DNA of 24,322 bases from UBA1181 sp045617845 (GTDB taxonomy: Bacteria > Bacteroidota > Bacteroidia > Bacteroidales > Paludibacteraceae): assembly GCA_045617845.1 (NCBI GenBank), contig JAZLJL010000048.1, positions 1 through 24,322 on the forward strand, given 5' to 3'. The position numbers and the translations under genes were made by a program. The notes beneath the pieces were generated by a model. The model was not told where the DNA came from. It saw nothing but the letters and a program-made list of their open reading frames with translations, and did no database searches. Shown in pieces: positions 1 through 8,400 of the stretch (position 1 is its first letter; each line of letters starts with the position of its first letter).

Positions 1-41
1 AGGCTAGCCTCTCCCAAGCCTCCTCTAAAAGAAAAAAAGTA

Positions 42-686
42 TTAACCAGTTGTCAAAAAATGGGGAGCACTATAGACTTCAATCTTTTTCACTTTTGAAT
101 TGTATGTTCCAAAAGACGATTCTGAAACAACTTTTCCATCATCATCAGTAATAGGAGTGTATTGTTCATAATCAAAATATAAACCCGGATTACAACGATG
201 ATTAGAAGAACCTCCTGGTGACTGCTTATCTCTCACTTCAAAATGGACATGAGGACCTTTGGTGCCTTCGGCATTTCCAGTTTCACCAGAATAACCTATC
301 ACATTCCCAGCTTTTACTTCATCTCCATTTATAACACAAAACTCACTTAAATGGGCATATGCCAAATAAAACATATTCGAATTTTTATCAAATCCTGGTA
401 CATCTTTAAAATCAGCCGAATAGTATGGAGAGAAATTAGTCTTTCTCATATTTTTAAATATCTGCACCTGCGACTCTTGGTAAATAGCAAGTAATATCAT
501 TTTACCATAATCACCTGCGACATCTGCATATACAATTCTTCCATCTAAACATGCATATACTGGCGTATGTATTTTTGCAAACAAATCAACACCTTGATGA
601 GCTCTTCCAGGCCTCATGAAGAAAGATCCGAAATATGGTTTACGGTGTCCATTGAAAGAATACGCACAAATCTGCATCACATCCAA
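42..686 (-). CDS. Orphan M23-family metallopeptidase module (5'-truncated T6SS toxin tip)
   Basis: This is a peptidoglycan endopeptidase-like domain of the LytM/M23 family. Counting from the TTG at 686, His30 and Asp34 (HQGVD) with His148 (HVHFEV) fit the zinc ligands, and His112 and His146 fit the catalytic histidines, so the catalytic core looks intact. There is no signal peptide. The frame stays open upstream to position 800, adding 38 codons of protein-like sequence that includes NNTGWHDP, but without any ATG, GTG or TTG before 686; the next ATG is at 677. The open frame ends at a stop inside the 102-bp repeat. I infer a C-terminal toxin tip cut from a longer effector, possibly silent or started at TTG/ATG. 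A partner immunity gene, if present, would lie left of the window. The M23 assignment is secure; the orphan-tip reading is inference. Confidence 0.8.
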   Translation of the reverse strand: MDVMQICAYSFNGHRKPYFGSFFMRPGRAHQGVDLFAKIHTPVYACLDGRIVYADVAGDYGKMILLAIYQESQVQIFKNMRKTNFSPYYSADFKDVPGFDKNSNMFYLAYAHLSEFCVINGDEVKAGNVIGYSGETGNAEGTKGPHVHFEVRDKQSPGGSSNHRCNPGLYFDYEQYTPITDDDGKVVSESSFGTYNSKVKKIEVYSAPHFLTTG

Positions 687-796
687 AGGATCATGCCATC
701 CTGTATTATTTGAAGGAAAGTCCTGTTCAACTTCCTTACATGTCTCTTTTTTATAATTGAAAGCGCTCTTTAATTTTGAATACGCATAATTATTAT

Positions 797-898
797 CAAA
801 TCATCCACCAATATCGATTCGCCCAGGGCATATCCGAATCTTGGAAGAATCGCCGCCGCGCACCCATGAAGGTGCGGCGGCGTGCGATGTCTCAAGAA
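797..898. repeat. 102-bp direct repeat, copy 1, with GC-rich stem-loop
   Basis: These 102 bases recur at 4248-4349 with one mismatch (C at 824, T at 4275). The copy begins 2 bp after the stop of the lipoprotein gene 901-2301 and ends where the M23 open frame begins. Inside it, 851-857 and 860-864 pair with 871-875 and 876-882, a 12-bp stem with a 2-nt bulge (858-859) and a 6-nt loop. No T-run follows on either strand. On the minus strand a 23-codon frame (ATG at 867) crosses the stem and ends in TGA at 796-798. The function is unknown; a recombination junction or RNA structure is possible. Confidence 0.9.
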
Positions 899-900
899 TA

Positions 901-2301
901 TCACTCCGCCTCTTGTGCGGCGGCCTCGAAGATTTCGTCATATCCCTCCAAGCCCATGTAGTTGTGGCCACGGACATAGCGGGCAAACTCACCGGAGTTC
1001 TTTTCGCGGTCACCTCGCAAAGCGTTAGACAAAGCATTGTGCCATGACCTTGGGTCTCCTTCGCCATGGGCAACATATTGATCAAAGGCTTTCTGGAGAT
1101 AATAGCCCATATAGGCACAAGTCTCGTATAATTTCTCTTTAACATGAGCCTCCTCTTGCCTCAACACCTTTCCCATATAATAATCGAAGCAATCCTCCAT
1201 AACATAGAAATAGGAATCGTTCCTTAGCCCAAATTTATCAACATCATCCTCGACATAACAATTGTCCACAATAAATTGCATCATACCTGTGCAAACACGG
1301 AAGGGATGCGCCGATTCGTCGTCTCCTCCTTGGAACATACTCGAAAACAAATAATCATATTCAATTTCATGATAGTTATAAGCCTCCTCCAACATCATGG
1401 CATTCAACCACGGATCTTTGTCATAATGAAAAGTACAATACAACGATTTCAGAAAAAACCTTCCATCTTCGTCATTATACAACCATTGGAAACTTGACTT
1501 GCTGTCATGGAAAATATAGTTGTTAACATGCGACAAAAAATTGAGATAATTGGTACCTGCCAAGACGCCATATTTCTCTTCAACCGCTCTATTATTGAAA
1601 CTTAAGCATATAGACACATCTATATCAAATTGTTCCAACAAATCTTCAGGATAGTCGCCGTTATAAACACATTCCTTGGGAAATGAGAAAACACCCTCAT
1701 AAGCATCTTCTCCTACAATTATATACTTGTTTTTAAAATCAAAAACAAACGCATCACTTTTTCTGTTGAACCATGATTGTCTAACAGTTCCATAGGAGCA
1801 TTTACCACTCGTTCCGTAAACCACATCAATGTCAAAAACATATTTCATCCGAGAGGAAAAGAGTGTATCAGAAACGGGACGAAACATCACATTTGACTTG
1901 TTAAGCACTCTATACAAAAATGACATACCCTGAGCCTGGTCGTCTTCTGTATATTTAATTCCATAATCATTTTCATATCGACCCTCCAACTTCTCCGTAC
2001 AATAATCAAACATTGCACACAAATCATTTTTCTTTTCGTACAATTCAAAATACGATTTGGTTTTCGCCAACCACTTTCTCAATTGCGGAAGTTCTTCCGA
2101 AGAGAACATACTATCTACATCTATTTTCATCTTAATATTAGTTTCCAACACTTTATAATCACAGAGACACTGTCTAGACATTTTCGATAATGAATCACAT
2201 TCTTGAAATATGCTATCACTAGATTCAGATTCACATTGTTTCATAGAGTCCCCTCCACATCCCATCATGATGAAAAGAGGCAATATAATTAGTTTTCTCA
2301 T
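901..2301 (-). CDS. Putative T6SS immunity lipoprotein, paralogue of the 2688-4049 product
   Basis: This 466-aa protein has a short charged start, a hydrophobic stretch and a lipobox-like end (FIMMGC, Cys15), so it is probably exported and lipid-anchored, facing the periplasm. I recognise no enzyme motif. It is homologous to the neighbouring 453-aa protein: both contain an NNY(I/V)F..SK.SF.WL block in the middle and a C-terminal AY(M/I)GYY block followed by (H/N)(N/D)Y.GL. Its ATG overlaps the stop of the M15-like fragment by four bases (ATGA), which suggests translational coupling of a toxin-immunity pair. It is acidic and rich in Tyr and Asp. The immunity role is inferred from position, anchoring and pairing; the particular toxin it neutralises is not shown. 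The 102-bp repeat begins just after its stop. Confidence 0.7.
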   Translation of the reverse strand: MRKLIILPLFIMMGCGGDSMKQCESESSDSIFQECDSLSKMSRQCLCDYKVLETNIKMKIDVDSMFSSEELPQLRKWLAKTKSYFELYEKKNDLCAMFDYCTEKLEGRYENDYGIKYTEDDQAQGMSFLYRVLNKSNVMFRPVSDTLFSSRMKYVFDIDVVYGTSGKCSYGTVRQSWFNRKSDAFVFDFKNKYIIVGEDAYEGVFSFPKECVYNGDYPEDLLEQFDIDVSICLSFNNRAVEEKYGVLAGTNYLNFLSHVNNYIFHDSKSSFQWLYNDEDGRFFLKSLYCTFHYDKDPWLNAMMLEEAYNYHEIEYDYLFSSMFQGGDDESAHPFRVCTGMMQFIVDNCYVEDDVDKFGLRNDSYFYVMEDCFDYYMGKVLRQEEAHVKEKLYETCAYMGYYLQKAFDQYVAHGEGDPRSWHNALSNALRGDREKNSGEFARYVRGHNYMGLEGYDEIFEAAAQEAE

Positions 2302-2591
2302 TGTTCGTAAATCATTATTGGTTGATTAGATTTTATATTTTGACCATATACGGAGATATGAATATGATTATCATGGCCAGATATTGGTTCTACTTTAGGA
2401 ATACCTTTCCTTCGTCCCTGATGTGAAGCCGAAAGTCCAATATATATTTTCCTACACCTGAATTTATATGCCGCCTTAATCAATTCAACATCCACATCTT
2501 CTCGATTCTCCCCATCGGAATAATTGAAATCAAAAGCATAACCACCCACATGGGTTTTACTAGGAAATGAACGATTATGTTGCTGGCAATT
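2298..2591 (-). pseudogene. Headless M15/LAS-like peptidase fragment (orphan toxin tip)
   Basis: From 2591 the minus strand reads without a stop to 2298. It begins NCQQHNRSFPSKTHVGGYAF and continues DFNYSDG, close to the SxHxxGxAxDF zinc-binding motif of M15/LAS peptidases that cleave peptidoglycan stem peptides. GHDNHIHISV near the end gives the remaining H-x-H ligand. An in-frame stop at 2592-2594 precedes it. The only start-like codons are GTG at 2549, just after the first ligand histidine, and later ones, so the piece has lost its own head and probably cannot make a complete enzyme alone. Its stop overlaps the ATG of the 466-aa immunity-like lipoprotein. Best reading: the C-terminal tip of a former T6SS effector kept next to its immunity gene. 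An M74 (MepA-like) assignment is possible, given the GHDNH motif. Confidence 0.65.
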
Positions 2592-2687
2592 TCAAATCCG
2601 TTTCATTTCAAAAAACGAACTTAAAAACCTGTATTTTCAACTCTTTTCAAGGAACTTTTTGACTACCTTAACAAGACAGTAGTGAGA

Positions 2688-4049
2688 TTATTCCAATTCT
2701 GGAGTTTCCTCATTAGCTGTTTGGGAATCTATTTGTTCATTTGCTCTTCCTTGCTCAGTTTCACGCCACGATCTAGCATCCTGAATCAATCTGTCAACCA
2801 ACTCAGGGAAGGAATCCAATCCGAAATAATCATTGTTCTTGATAAACTCAACCAACTCATCGTTTTCACTCAACTCCTCTCTGAATGGATCATATGATTC
2901 AATTCTCTCCGCTTCATTATAATAATAGCCTATATATGCCACCATTTTCATACGTTCTTCCTTAGAGAAATTTTTGAAAACATCTGGAATTTTTCCACGC
3001 AAAGATTCGACAAGGTCATTCTTGTATGAATTGAAAGCATTATGTATTCCTATATATTCAGACTCCGAACATTGGGAATAATAAGAAGGAACATAGTTCA
3101 ACAACCCCTCACGGATATGCAGATTATTGGCCAAATCATGATAAAAGAATACGTTCTCATAGGCTAGTTTATTATCTGCCATTCGCCCGTCATTAAAATA
3201 CTCTACCATGTGTTGAATAACCAATTCATTGATTTCCGGCACCGTATCATATCCATAAACGTTACATAGATTTATCAAAAAGTCTACGTCATTATTTTTC
3301 AACCACAAAAAAGAAGCTTTACTACCATAGAAAACATAATTATTCTCATGTAATAGAAAGTCTAACATAGAGTGAGAATAGTTATAAGATATAGTGGCAC
3401 CGTCCTTCATACTAAACCCTTCTTCATCACTCATATCTAGCCCATCAGCCTCAACGAGCCAAACCGCATCAGGGTGTATAACGAAGAAACCTCTTTCCTT
3501 GTCATAAATAATAGACTTCCAAAACAATCCAAAATCAGACTCCATTTCTTCCGTATATTCCATAGCGTCCATTTGCCTCTTCCGTTCTTTCTCCTCCGCG
3601 CAAGGAGACATATACCTACCCAGTCGCAACGGATAGAGAACCTCATTGGATTCAGAAGCCAAGTCTTTCCCAAATATTTCAATAAACCTATTCTTCGCTA
3701 TCTCCTCCGATGGTTTTCTATATCCCTTCCGTTTCATACACTCTTCATAGATTTCCATAGATATGTCTACAGCCCTTAATTGGTAATACGTTTGTGCATA
3801 CTCGATTCCATAGGGACAACTGGAGGAACAACCATTTAAATACCATAAAAGGTCTTCTGATGTCAATTTTTTTATGTCGTTCATATTTTTCATGTAATTA
3901 GCTAATAACGAATCATTATTATCTCGGAGTATTAGAGTATCACCTCTACTATCTTCATCACAGCCCCTACTATTTCTGCTCATGTAAAAAAACATTGCTG
4001 TCACCGTAGAAACTGCACCCACAATTATCCATATAAGTTTGTTCTTCAT
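2688..4049 (-). CDS. Putative membrane-anchored T6SS immunity protein
   Basis: This 453-aa protein starts with a lysine-flanked hydrophobic helix (about residues 4-22, LIWIIVGAVSTV onward), with no convincing lipobox, so an N-terminal membrane anchor with the body in the periplasm is likely. The soluble part shows no catalytic motif. Residues from about 240 (LDFLLHENNYVF.GSKASFLWL) and the C-terminal VAYIGYY and NDYFGL blocks match the 466-aa lipoprotein encoded at 901-2301, so the two are paralogues. The tail after about residue 430 is polar and rich in E, Q and N. Five bases upstream ends a 42-aa open frame that may be the tail of a lost toxin. The immunity role is inferred from context; the toxin it matches is not identifiable here. 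Confidence 0.65.
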   Translation of the reverse strand: MKNKLIWIIVGAVSTVTAMFFYMSRNSRGCDEDSRGDTLILRDNNDSLLANYMKNMNDIKKLTSEDLLWYLNGCSSSCPYGIEYAQTYYQLRAVDISMEIYEECMKRKGYRKPSEEIAKNRFIEIFGKDLASESNEVLYPLRLGRYMSPCAEEKERKRQMDAMEYTEEMESDFGLFWKSIIYDKERGFFVIHPDAVWLVEADGLDMSDEEGFSMKDGATISYNYSHSMLDFLLHENNYVFYGSKASFLWLKNNDVDFLINLCNVYGYDTVPEINELVIQHMVEYFNDGRMADNKLAYENVFFYHDLANNLHIREGLLNYVPSYYSQCSESEYIGIHNAFNSYKNDLVESLRGKIPDVFKNFSKEERMKMVAYIGYYYNEAERIESYDPFREELSENDELVEFIKNNDYFGLDSFPELVDRLIQDARSWRETEQGRANEQIDSQTANEETPELE

Positions 4050-4054
4050 ATTCT

Positions 4055-4183
4055 TTATAATTTTTTCATTGCTGGTGTTTTACCTTTTTCCATTCTCTCC
4101 TTTTGGATTTTCAAATCCTCGTTCGAATCAAGATTCGTTGCTTCAATTGTTGTCATTTGCATATTGCTATCAAAAACGTACAT
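4055..4183 (-). CDS. Small 42-aa open frame, possible toxin-tail remnant
   Basis: ATG at 4183 to TAA at 4055 encodes 42 residues, starting MYVFDSNMQMTTIEATNLDS and ending with a basic stretch that closes in AMKKL. The sequence is polar and helix-prone with no recognisable domain. A stop codon abuts the ATG, so the frame cannot extend further. Its stop lies 5 bp before the ATG of the 453-aa membrane-anchored protein, the same close spacing seen for the other toxin-immunity junctions in this array. It could be a remnant tail of a displaced effector, a small independent protein, or chance; I do not recognise it. Confidence 0.3.
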   Translation of the reverse strand: MYVFDSNMQMTTIEATNLDSNEDLKIQKERMEKGKTPAMKKL

Positions 4184-4247
4184 TCAAATGCGAAGTGCAA
4201 AAATACCATAAAGAATTAAAGAAGACGGAAGAAGGGGAAGAAAAAGA

Positions 4248-4349
4248 CAAATCATCCACCAATATCGATTCGCCTAGGGCATATCCGAATCTTGGAAGAA
4301 TCGCCGCCGCGCACCCATGAAGGTGCGGCGGCGTGCGATGTCTCAAGAA
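4248..4349. repeat. 102-bp direct repeat, copy 2, with GC-rich stem-loop
   Basis: This is the second copy of the element at 797-898, in the same orientation and 3451 bp away. The single mismatch (T at 4275) turns a TGG codon of the internal minus-strand frame into TAG. The stem-loop spans 4302-4333. It begins 30 bp after the stop of the lipoprotein gene 4380-5372, so both copies sit just behind an immunity-like gene and in front of a displaced module. No T-run follows the stem, so it is not a standard intrinsic terminator. Confidence 0.9.
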
Positions 4350-4379
4350 CCACTAATATAAATAATACCACCTACCGAC

Positions 4380-5372
4380 TTATTCCTCCTTTTTGAGTAT
4401 GATAGGATAGTGCGTATCAAAATAGAATTTACCATACTCGCCTTTCCATATGTATTCATCTCCCTGTTTGTAAATCACTCCGAAATCACTTAAACAATGG
4501 GCGCCATCTGGAAAAGCTTGAGTGCCGACCCAACATTTTGTACTCCACAAACTGATGGAGTCGGAATTCCCTACGGCATCAAGAGAAATGGATTTATCAT
4601 CAATGAACACGAACACGCTATCGTCCCGCAAATCTAATTTCACACACCAATGTCCTCCCGGTGTCATATCTTTGCGTTCTTCTATTTTCTCCTCGTCTCT
4701 CTCCACGGTTTCATACTCGGTTCCATCCTCATCTTCTTGCTCGTTCTTGTATTCATCCTCATCTTCATCCCCGGATTCATCATATCGAACGAGACCCGTG
4801 TAAATGCCCAACCAATCTTTCTTTGCGGACGAATCGATTCCATTCCGGAATCTCCAACAACATTGATACATGGAATCGCGAAATTTCGCATATTCTGCAG
4901 ATTCCAATAGGATTAAGTTATTCCATTTTATTCTCTTCCCCTCTTCAACGATAGACAATGTTCCAAGATAGGTTGAATCTTCTGATGTCAACGATTCCCT
5001 ATCAGGTATAGAAATCGCATATTCCAATCCAAAACCCAAATCTTTTACCCAATATAGATCCAAAACGCCCTCCTTGTTTTTTTTCGAGGAGATAAGATAA
5101 TGATAGTATCTATGATCTATGATGATGCTATCCGGTGTTATTCTCAAATAGTACGTCATGTTATCTTCAGAATATTCCTCCTCCAAATGAGGAGCGCCAC
5201 AATAAGTACCGCACCAATTGTGCTTGGAGTCGAATTCCACCATATAGGGAACACTGTCTGTCATGGAGTTTGACGTTGGATGTTCCGATGTGCCACAGGC
5301 CGTCCAAAGGAGGACGGGGAGGAGAAGAAATAGAATGTTTTTGGTCATATTCATTTTTTTCATTTTTTTCAT
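4380..5372 (-). CDS. Probable cognate immunity lipoprotein of the 1661-aa effector
   Basis: This 330-aa protein has a hydrophobic segment and lipobox-like end (LLLPVLLWTAC), so it is probably lipid-anchored facing the periplasm, where a peptidoglycan-cleaving toxin would act. The mature part seems to be two copies of one beta-rich module: NWCGTYCG...YYLRITPDSIIID near residue 50 and DWLGIYTG...HWCVKLDLRDDSVFVF near residue 190, each followed by a W-rich strand and a LIL or IIL ending. A strongly acidic linker rich in E and D separates the conserved parts of the second copy. Four in-frame ATGs (5372, 5363, 5354, 5348) open the gene because a 9-bp repeat runs through the start; the one at 5348 (MTKNILFLLL) gives the most typical signal peptide. 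It starts 28 bp after the effector stop. Immunity is inferred from order and localisation. Confidence 0.7.
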   Translation of the reverse strand: MKKMKKMNMTKNILFLLLPVLLWTACGTSEHPTSNSMTDSVPYMVEFDSKHNWCGTYCGAPHLEEEYSEDNMTYYLRITPDSIIIDHRYYHYLISSKKNKEGVLDLYWVKDLGFGLEYAISIPDRESLTSEDSTYLGTLSIVEEGKRIKWNNLILLESAEYAKFRDSMYQCCWRFRNGIDSSAKKDWLGIYTGLVRYDESGDEDEDEYKNEQEDEDGTEYETVERDEEKIEERKDMTPGGHWCVKLDLRDDSVFVFIDDKSISLDAVGNSDSISLWSTKCWVGTQAFPDGAHCLSDFGVIYKQGDEYIWKGEYGKFYFDTHYPIILKKEE

Positions 5373-5402
5373 TTTTTTAATTTTTTTAATTTTTTTAATT
5401 TT
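5352..5402. repeat. 9-bp tandem repeat across the immunity gene start
   Basis: The plus strand holds three units of CATTTTTTT, two of AATTTTTTT and a partial AATTTT. On the coding strand this gives repeated ATGAAAAAA codons followed upstream by ATTAAAAAA units that occupy the translation-initiation region. The unit length is a multiple of three, so changes in copy number would keep the frame but alter the number of start codons and the A-rich leader. Its left edge is in the immunity gene and its right edge touches the effector stop codon. Confidence 0.85.
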
Positions 5403-8400
5403 ATTTCTTTCCTTTTTTTACCTTGTTCTTACGTATTTGCGTCAAATAATACTCTTTGTATGTGCGATTATGATTTTTAGTCTTTTCATTTTCGTTTTGC
5501 CATGCATATGGATTCCAATAATGACCATTATGATCTTGTATGAAATAATATAGACGATTTTTACACACTTGTCCCGCCACGTCCCAATATATATAAACCG
5601 TTTTTCCTCGCATACAAGTACGACCAATAATCACAACAAAATGATCTGTCACTCCATCGTTATAAAATCTGCTTGTTTGGGGTTTGTCATCTCTATAATG
5701 ATGATTTACACCGACAACGACAGCTCGACCGTTTTCTAATTCATCGTCGATATACGTTAACGCTTCTTGATATTTTTCCTCATCAAACACCAAACTGCGA
5801 CCATCTTCTAATGCTAATTGGAAGTAACAATAATTTAAACCACCAGAAACAACATCGCCTGGTTTGTTCTGACGATAAGTATCAAAATCTTTATACGAGT
5901 ATTGGCGCCAAATTGGAGAACCCTCTACTTCGCTAATACTGGGATTCCCTGATGTAACAATTTTTTTACATGTTAAACAACAAGCAGTATTATCAGGTTG
6001 TATCATAGATTGGTAGTTATTTCCTGGAAATTGACTTTTATCGGTAACATTAATATGTTTCTTATTGCAGATAGGACAAATTTCATCCGAGAACACAGGA
6101 CTATTCAGTTCGCCTTGACAATCGAATATTTTCTCCTTGAAAAATTCTCCCTTGTATGTATCGTCCGCAACTCTAGCGCAAGCGTTTGCTTTGGTGACAT
6201 AACCTACTTTTTCGCCATAGATTTTCTTATGGCTCTTCTCATCGTATTTTTCTCCGTCCATAGATTCATTAGCCTCATATTCAGCAGGTTTGTTTTTTTT
6301 ATCATACAGCACAGTATCCATTGACTTTCCTATGCCACCGGGGGCAAAAATAGCCATATATAAGTCATTTGCATCCATTGTTTGTTTCTTGTATTTTGGC
6401 AAATCAAAGTACATTTTCACATAATCAAGTTGTTGAATCAGAGTCATTTCTTTCAACATCTTATTTTTTTGTGCGGTGTTACCGGGGTTTTCGAATTTCT
6501 TGATGTGTGTTATTTCTTCTTCCTCTTCTGTTAATGTTTCATGACCAACTATTTTTTTGTTGATTTGTCTCATTCTTCTGTCTATATGATCATTGACTGC
6601 TGATGCACCATCTCCTGTTAGTTGTATCAATCCACAGGCGCCACTTCCCTCTCCACCATATTCTTTAGCAGGGTTCAGGTGGCTTTCTACTGCCATGCAA
6701 ATCATCAAATTTCTAGCCATTTCGTACTTATTCTCTTCCCCCCAAAGTTGCGCACAAATCTTTATTACTTTTTTCCTTTCACTACAAGTCAATTTTTCTC
6801 CCCATGGCAAATCAGCTTTTTCGCATTCGCAATCGCCACATTTTGTTTTTCTTTTTGTTTTTTTCAGTTTTTGTCCCACCAAGACGGGAGCCAAAGCACT
6901 GACTGTTTTTTGGTATTCATTCTCCTCCTCTTCTTTCACTATTTTCAATTGATAAAAATAGTTTTTCGCTTCTACGACTGTAGAGCTTTGTTCATTGTCC
7001 GATTTACTTTTTTCTTGTCTTATCGCCTTTGCGTTAGCTATTAATGAATAATCGTAATCAACAAGTTTAGACGGATATGTATATACAGGAGTGCGTGCAG
7101 GAATTATTACAGGAACTACAGAAAAAGGCACGGGTATTACTTTATGTTTAAAAGTTTCTATGCGAAAATAGAAATGTCTAGGAATGCCTGGTTCTCCCTC
7201 ATGTTGAGATTCTTGAATATCACCTTGATTGGTTGGAATATCAATCTCGATGTATTTGTCATCGCTTAGTTTATCGTCGGATTCAAGTAAATTCTTCTCG
7301 AACACACAGTTATCCCATCCGAATTCATTTTCATATACTCGGAGCCTATATTCGTGGGCCTCTTGGTCAGTAATATTCGCCATACGAAGCTTCACTTTAA
7401 CAGGATCTCCATATTTTATGACATCCGTTAGTAGAGCACCTTCATCATCAGCAAAAAAGCCTTCAATCCTGAATTTATTACAAAATGTCAATATGGATTT
7501 AGCCATAGTAACTCCACCATAAGCCTCAGACAATCCTTTCACCTCAATTTTAGGTTGATTACATACCACGAAAGTTACAATTCTATCGCTTCTGCCATTG
7601 AAAATATTTTTATTCGCTTCTATGATTTTGTCTACTTCCAAAAAATCGCTGGTAAAGTTTCCATTATCATCCAAACTCACATCCAATCCACCTTTATCTT
7701 TGGGCCATATGCAAGTCTTTTGACAAATCAGTTTAACCGAGAGGTGCCGAGATTTAGGTCCGTTCTTTGCATCTTTAGGTGTAATTCTTTCCCATGCAGG
7801 AATACTTCCTTTGATACAAAATGTTTGTCCATGACCAATAATAGAAATAGGTCGGTCTTGTGTGTCGAAGAATCCCCATTCCTCTACTTCAGATTCGTTG
7901 ACATAAATCTCCTGTATCACTTCAGGTGTATTTCCTAACCGACTCTTAATTGTGTATTTACCAGGTTTTTTGAATAATAATTTATTGTGCGTAAGCAGTT
8001 CCTTATCTATACTAGCAGGAGATACTGTATTATTTATGATGGTATCGTCGGATTTATCCTTGTCGGGATACAAATAATCAAACTTCATGTCATAGATTAC
8101 GTTGGTATAGAAATATGAGTTTGCCGATAGTATCATCAAGCGGGCGAGACGTTGCTTGCAGACGTTTACAGTATGCGTTGAAAAATTAGCATCAGAAATA
8201 TCTCTTAATCCATTGTAGTGGACCGAGATGGTATTGGTACCTTCTTGGTTGAATGTGTATATCAGTTTGTCCCAAACGGTTAATTGTTTTTGCTCTAGGG
8301 TTGTCCCTGCTTGTGACGTTGTTTGTGAGGCAGCCTTTCCCTCGTTGACGGATAAATCAGCTTTTTCTAATTCGTCAATGATGGCGTTGACATCATTTTC

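Noticed and set aside
851..882. GC-rich stem-loop as a Rho-independent terminator
   Set aside because: The stem is strong but no T-run follows on either strand, so it was described as part of the repeat and not as a terminator.
4039..4320. 93-codon plus-strand open frame running into the repeat
   Set aside because: It overlaps the start of the 453-aa gene and half of the repeat, has a low-complexity K/E and F-rich product, and no sign of initiation.
797..4349. The two 102-bp repeats as part of a CRISPR array or as IS ends
   Set aside because: Only two copies 3.45 kb apart in direct orientation, with genes between them that are not transposases; unit length and spacing do not fit CRISPR.
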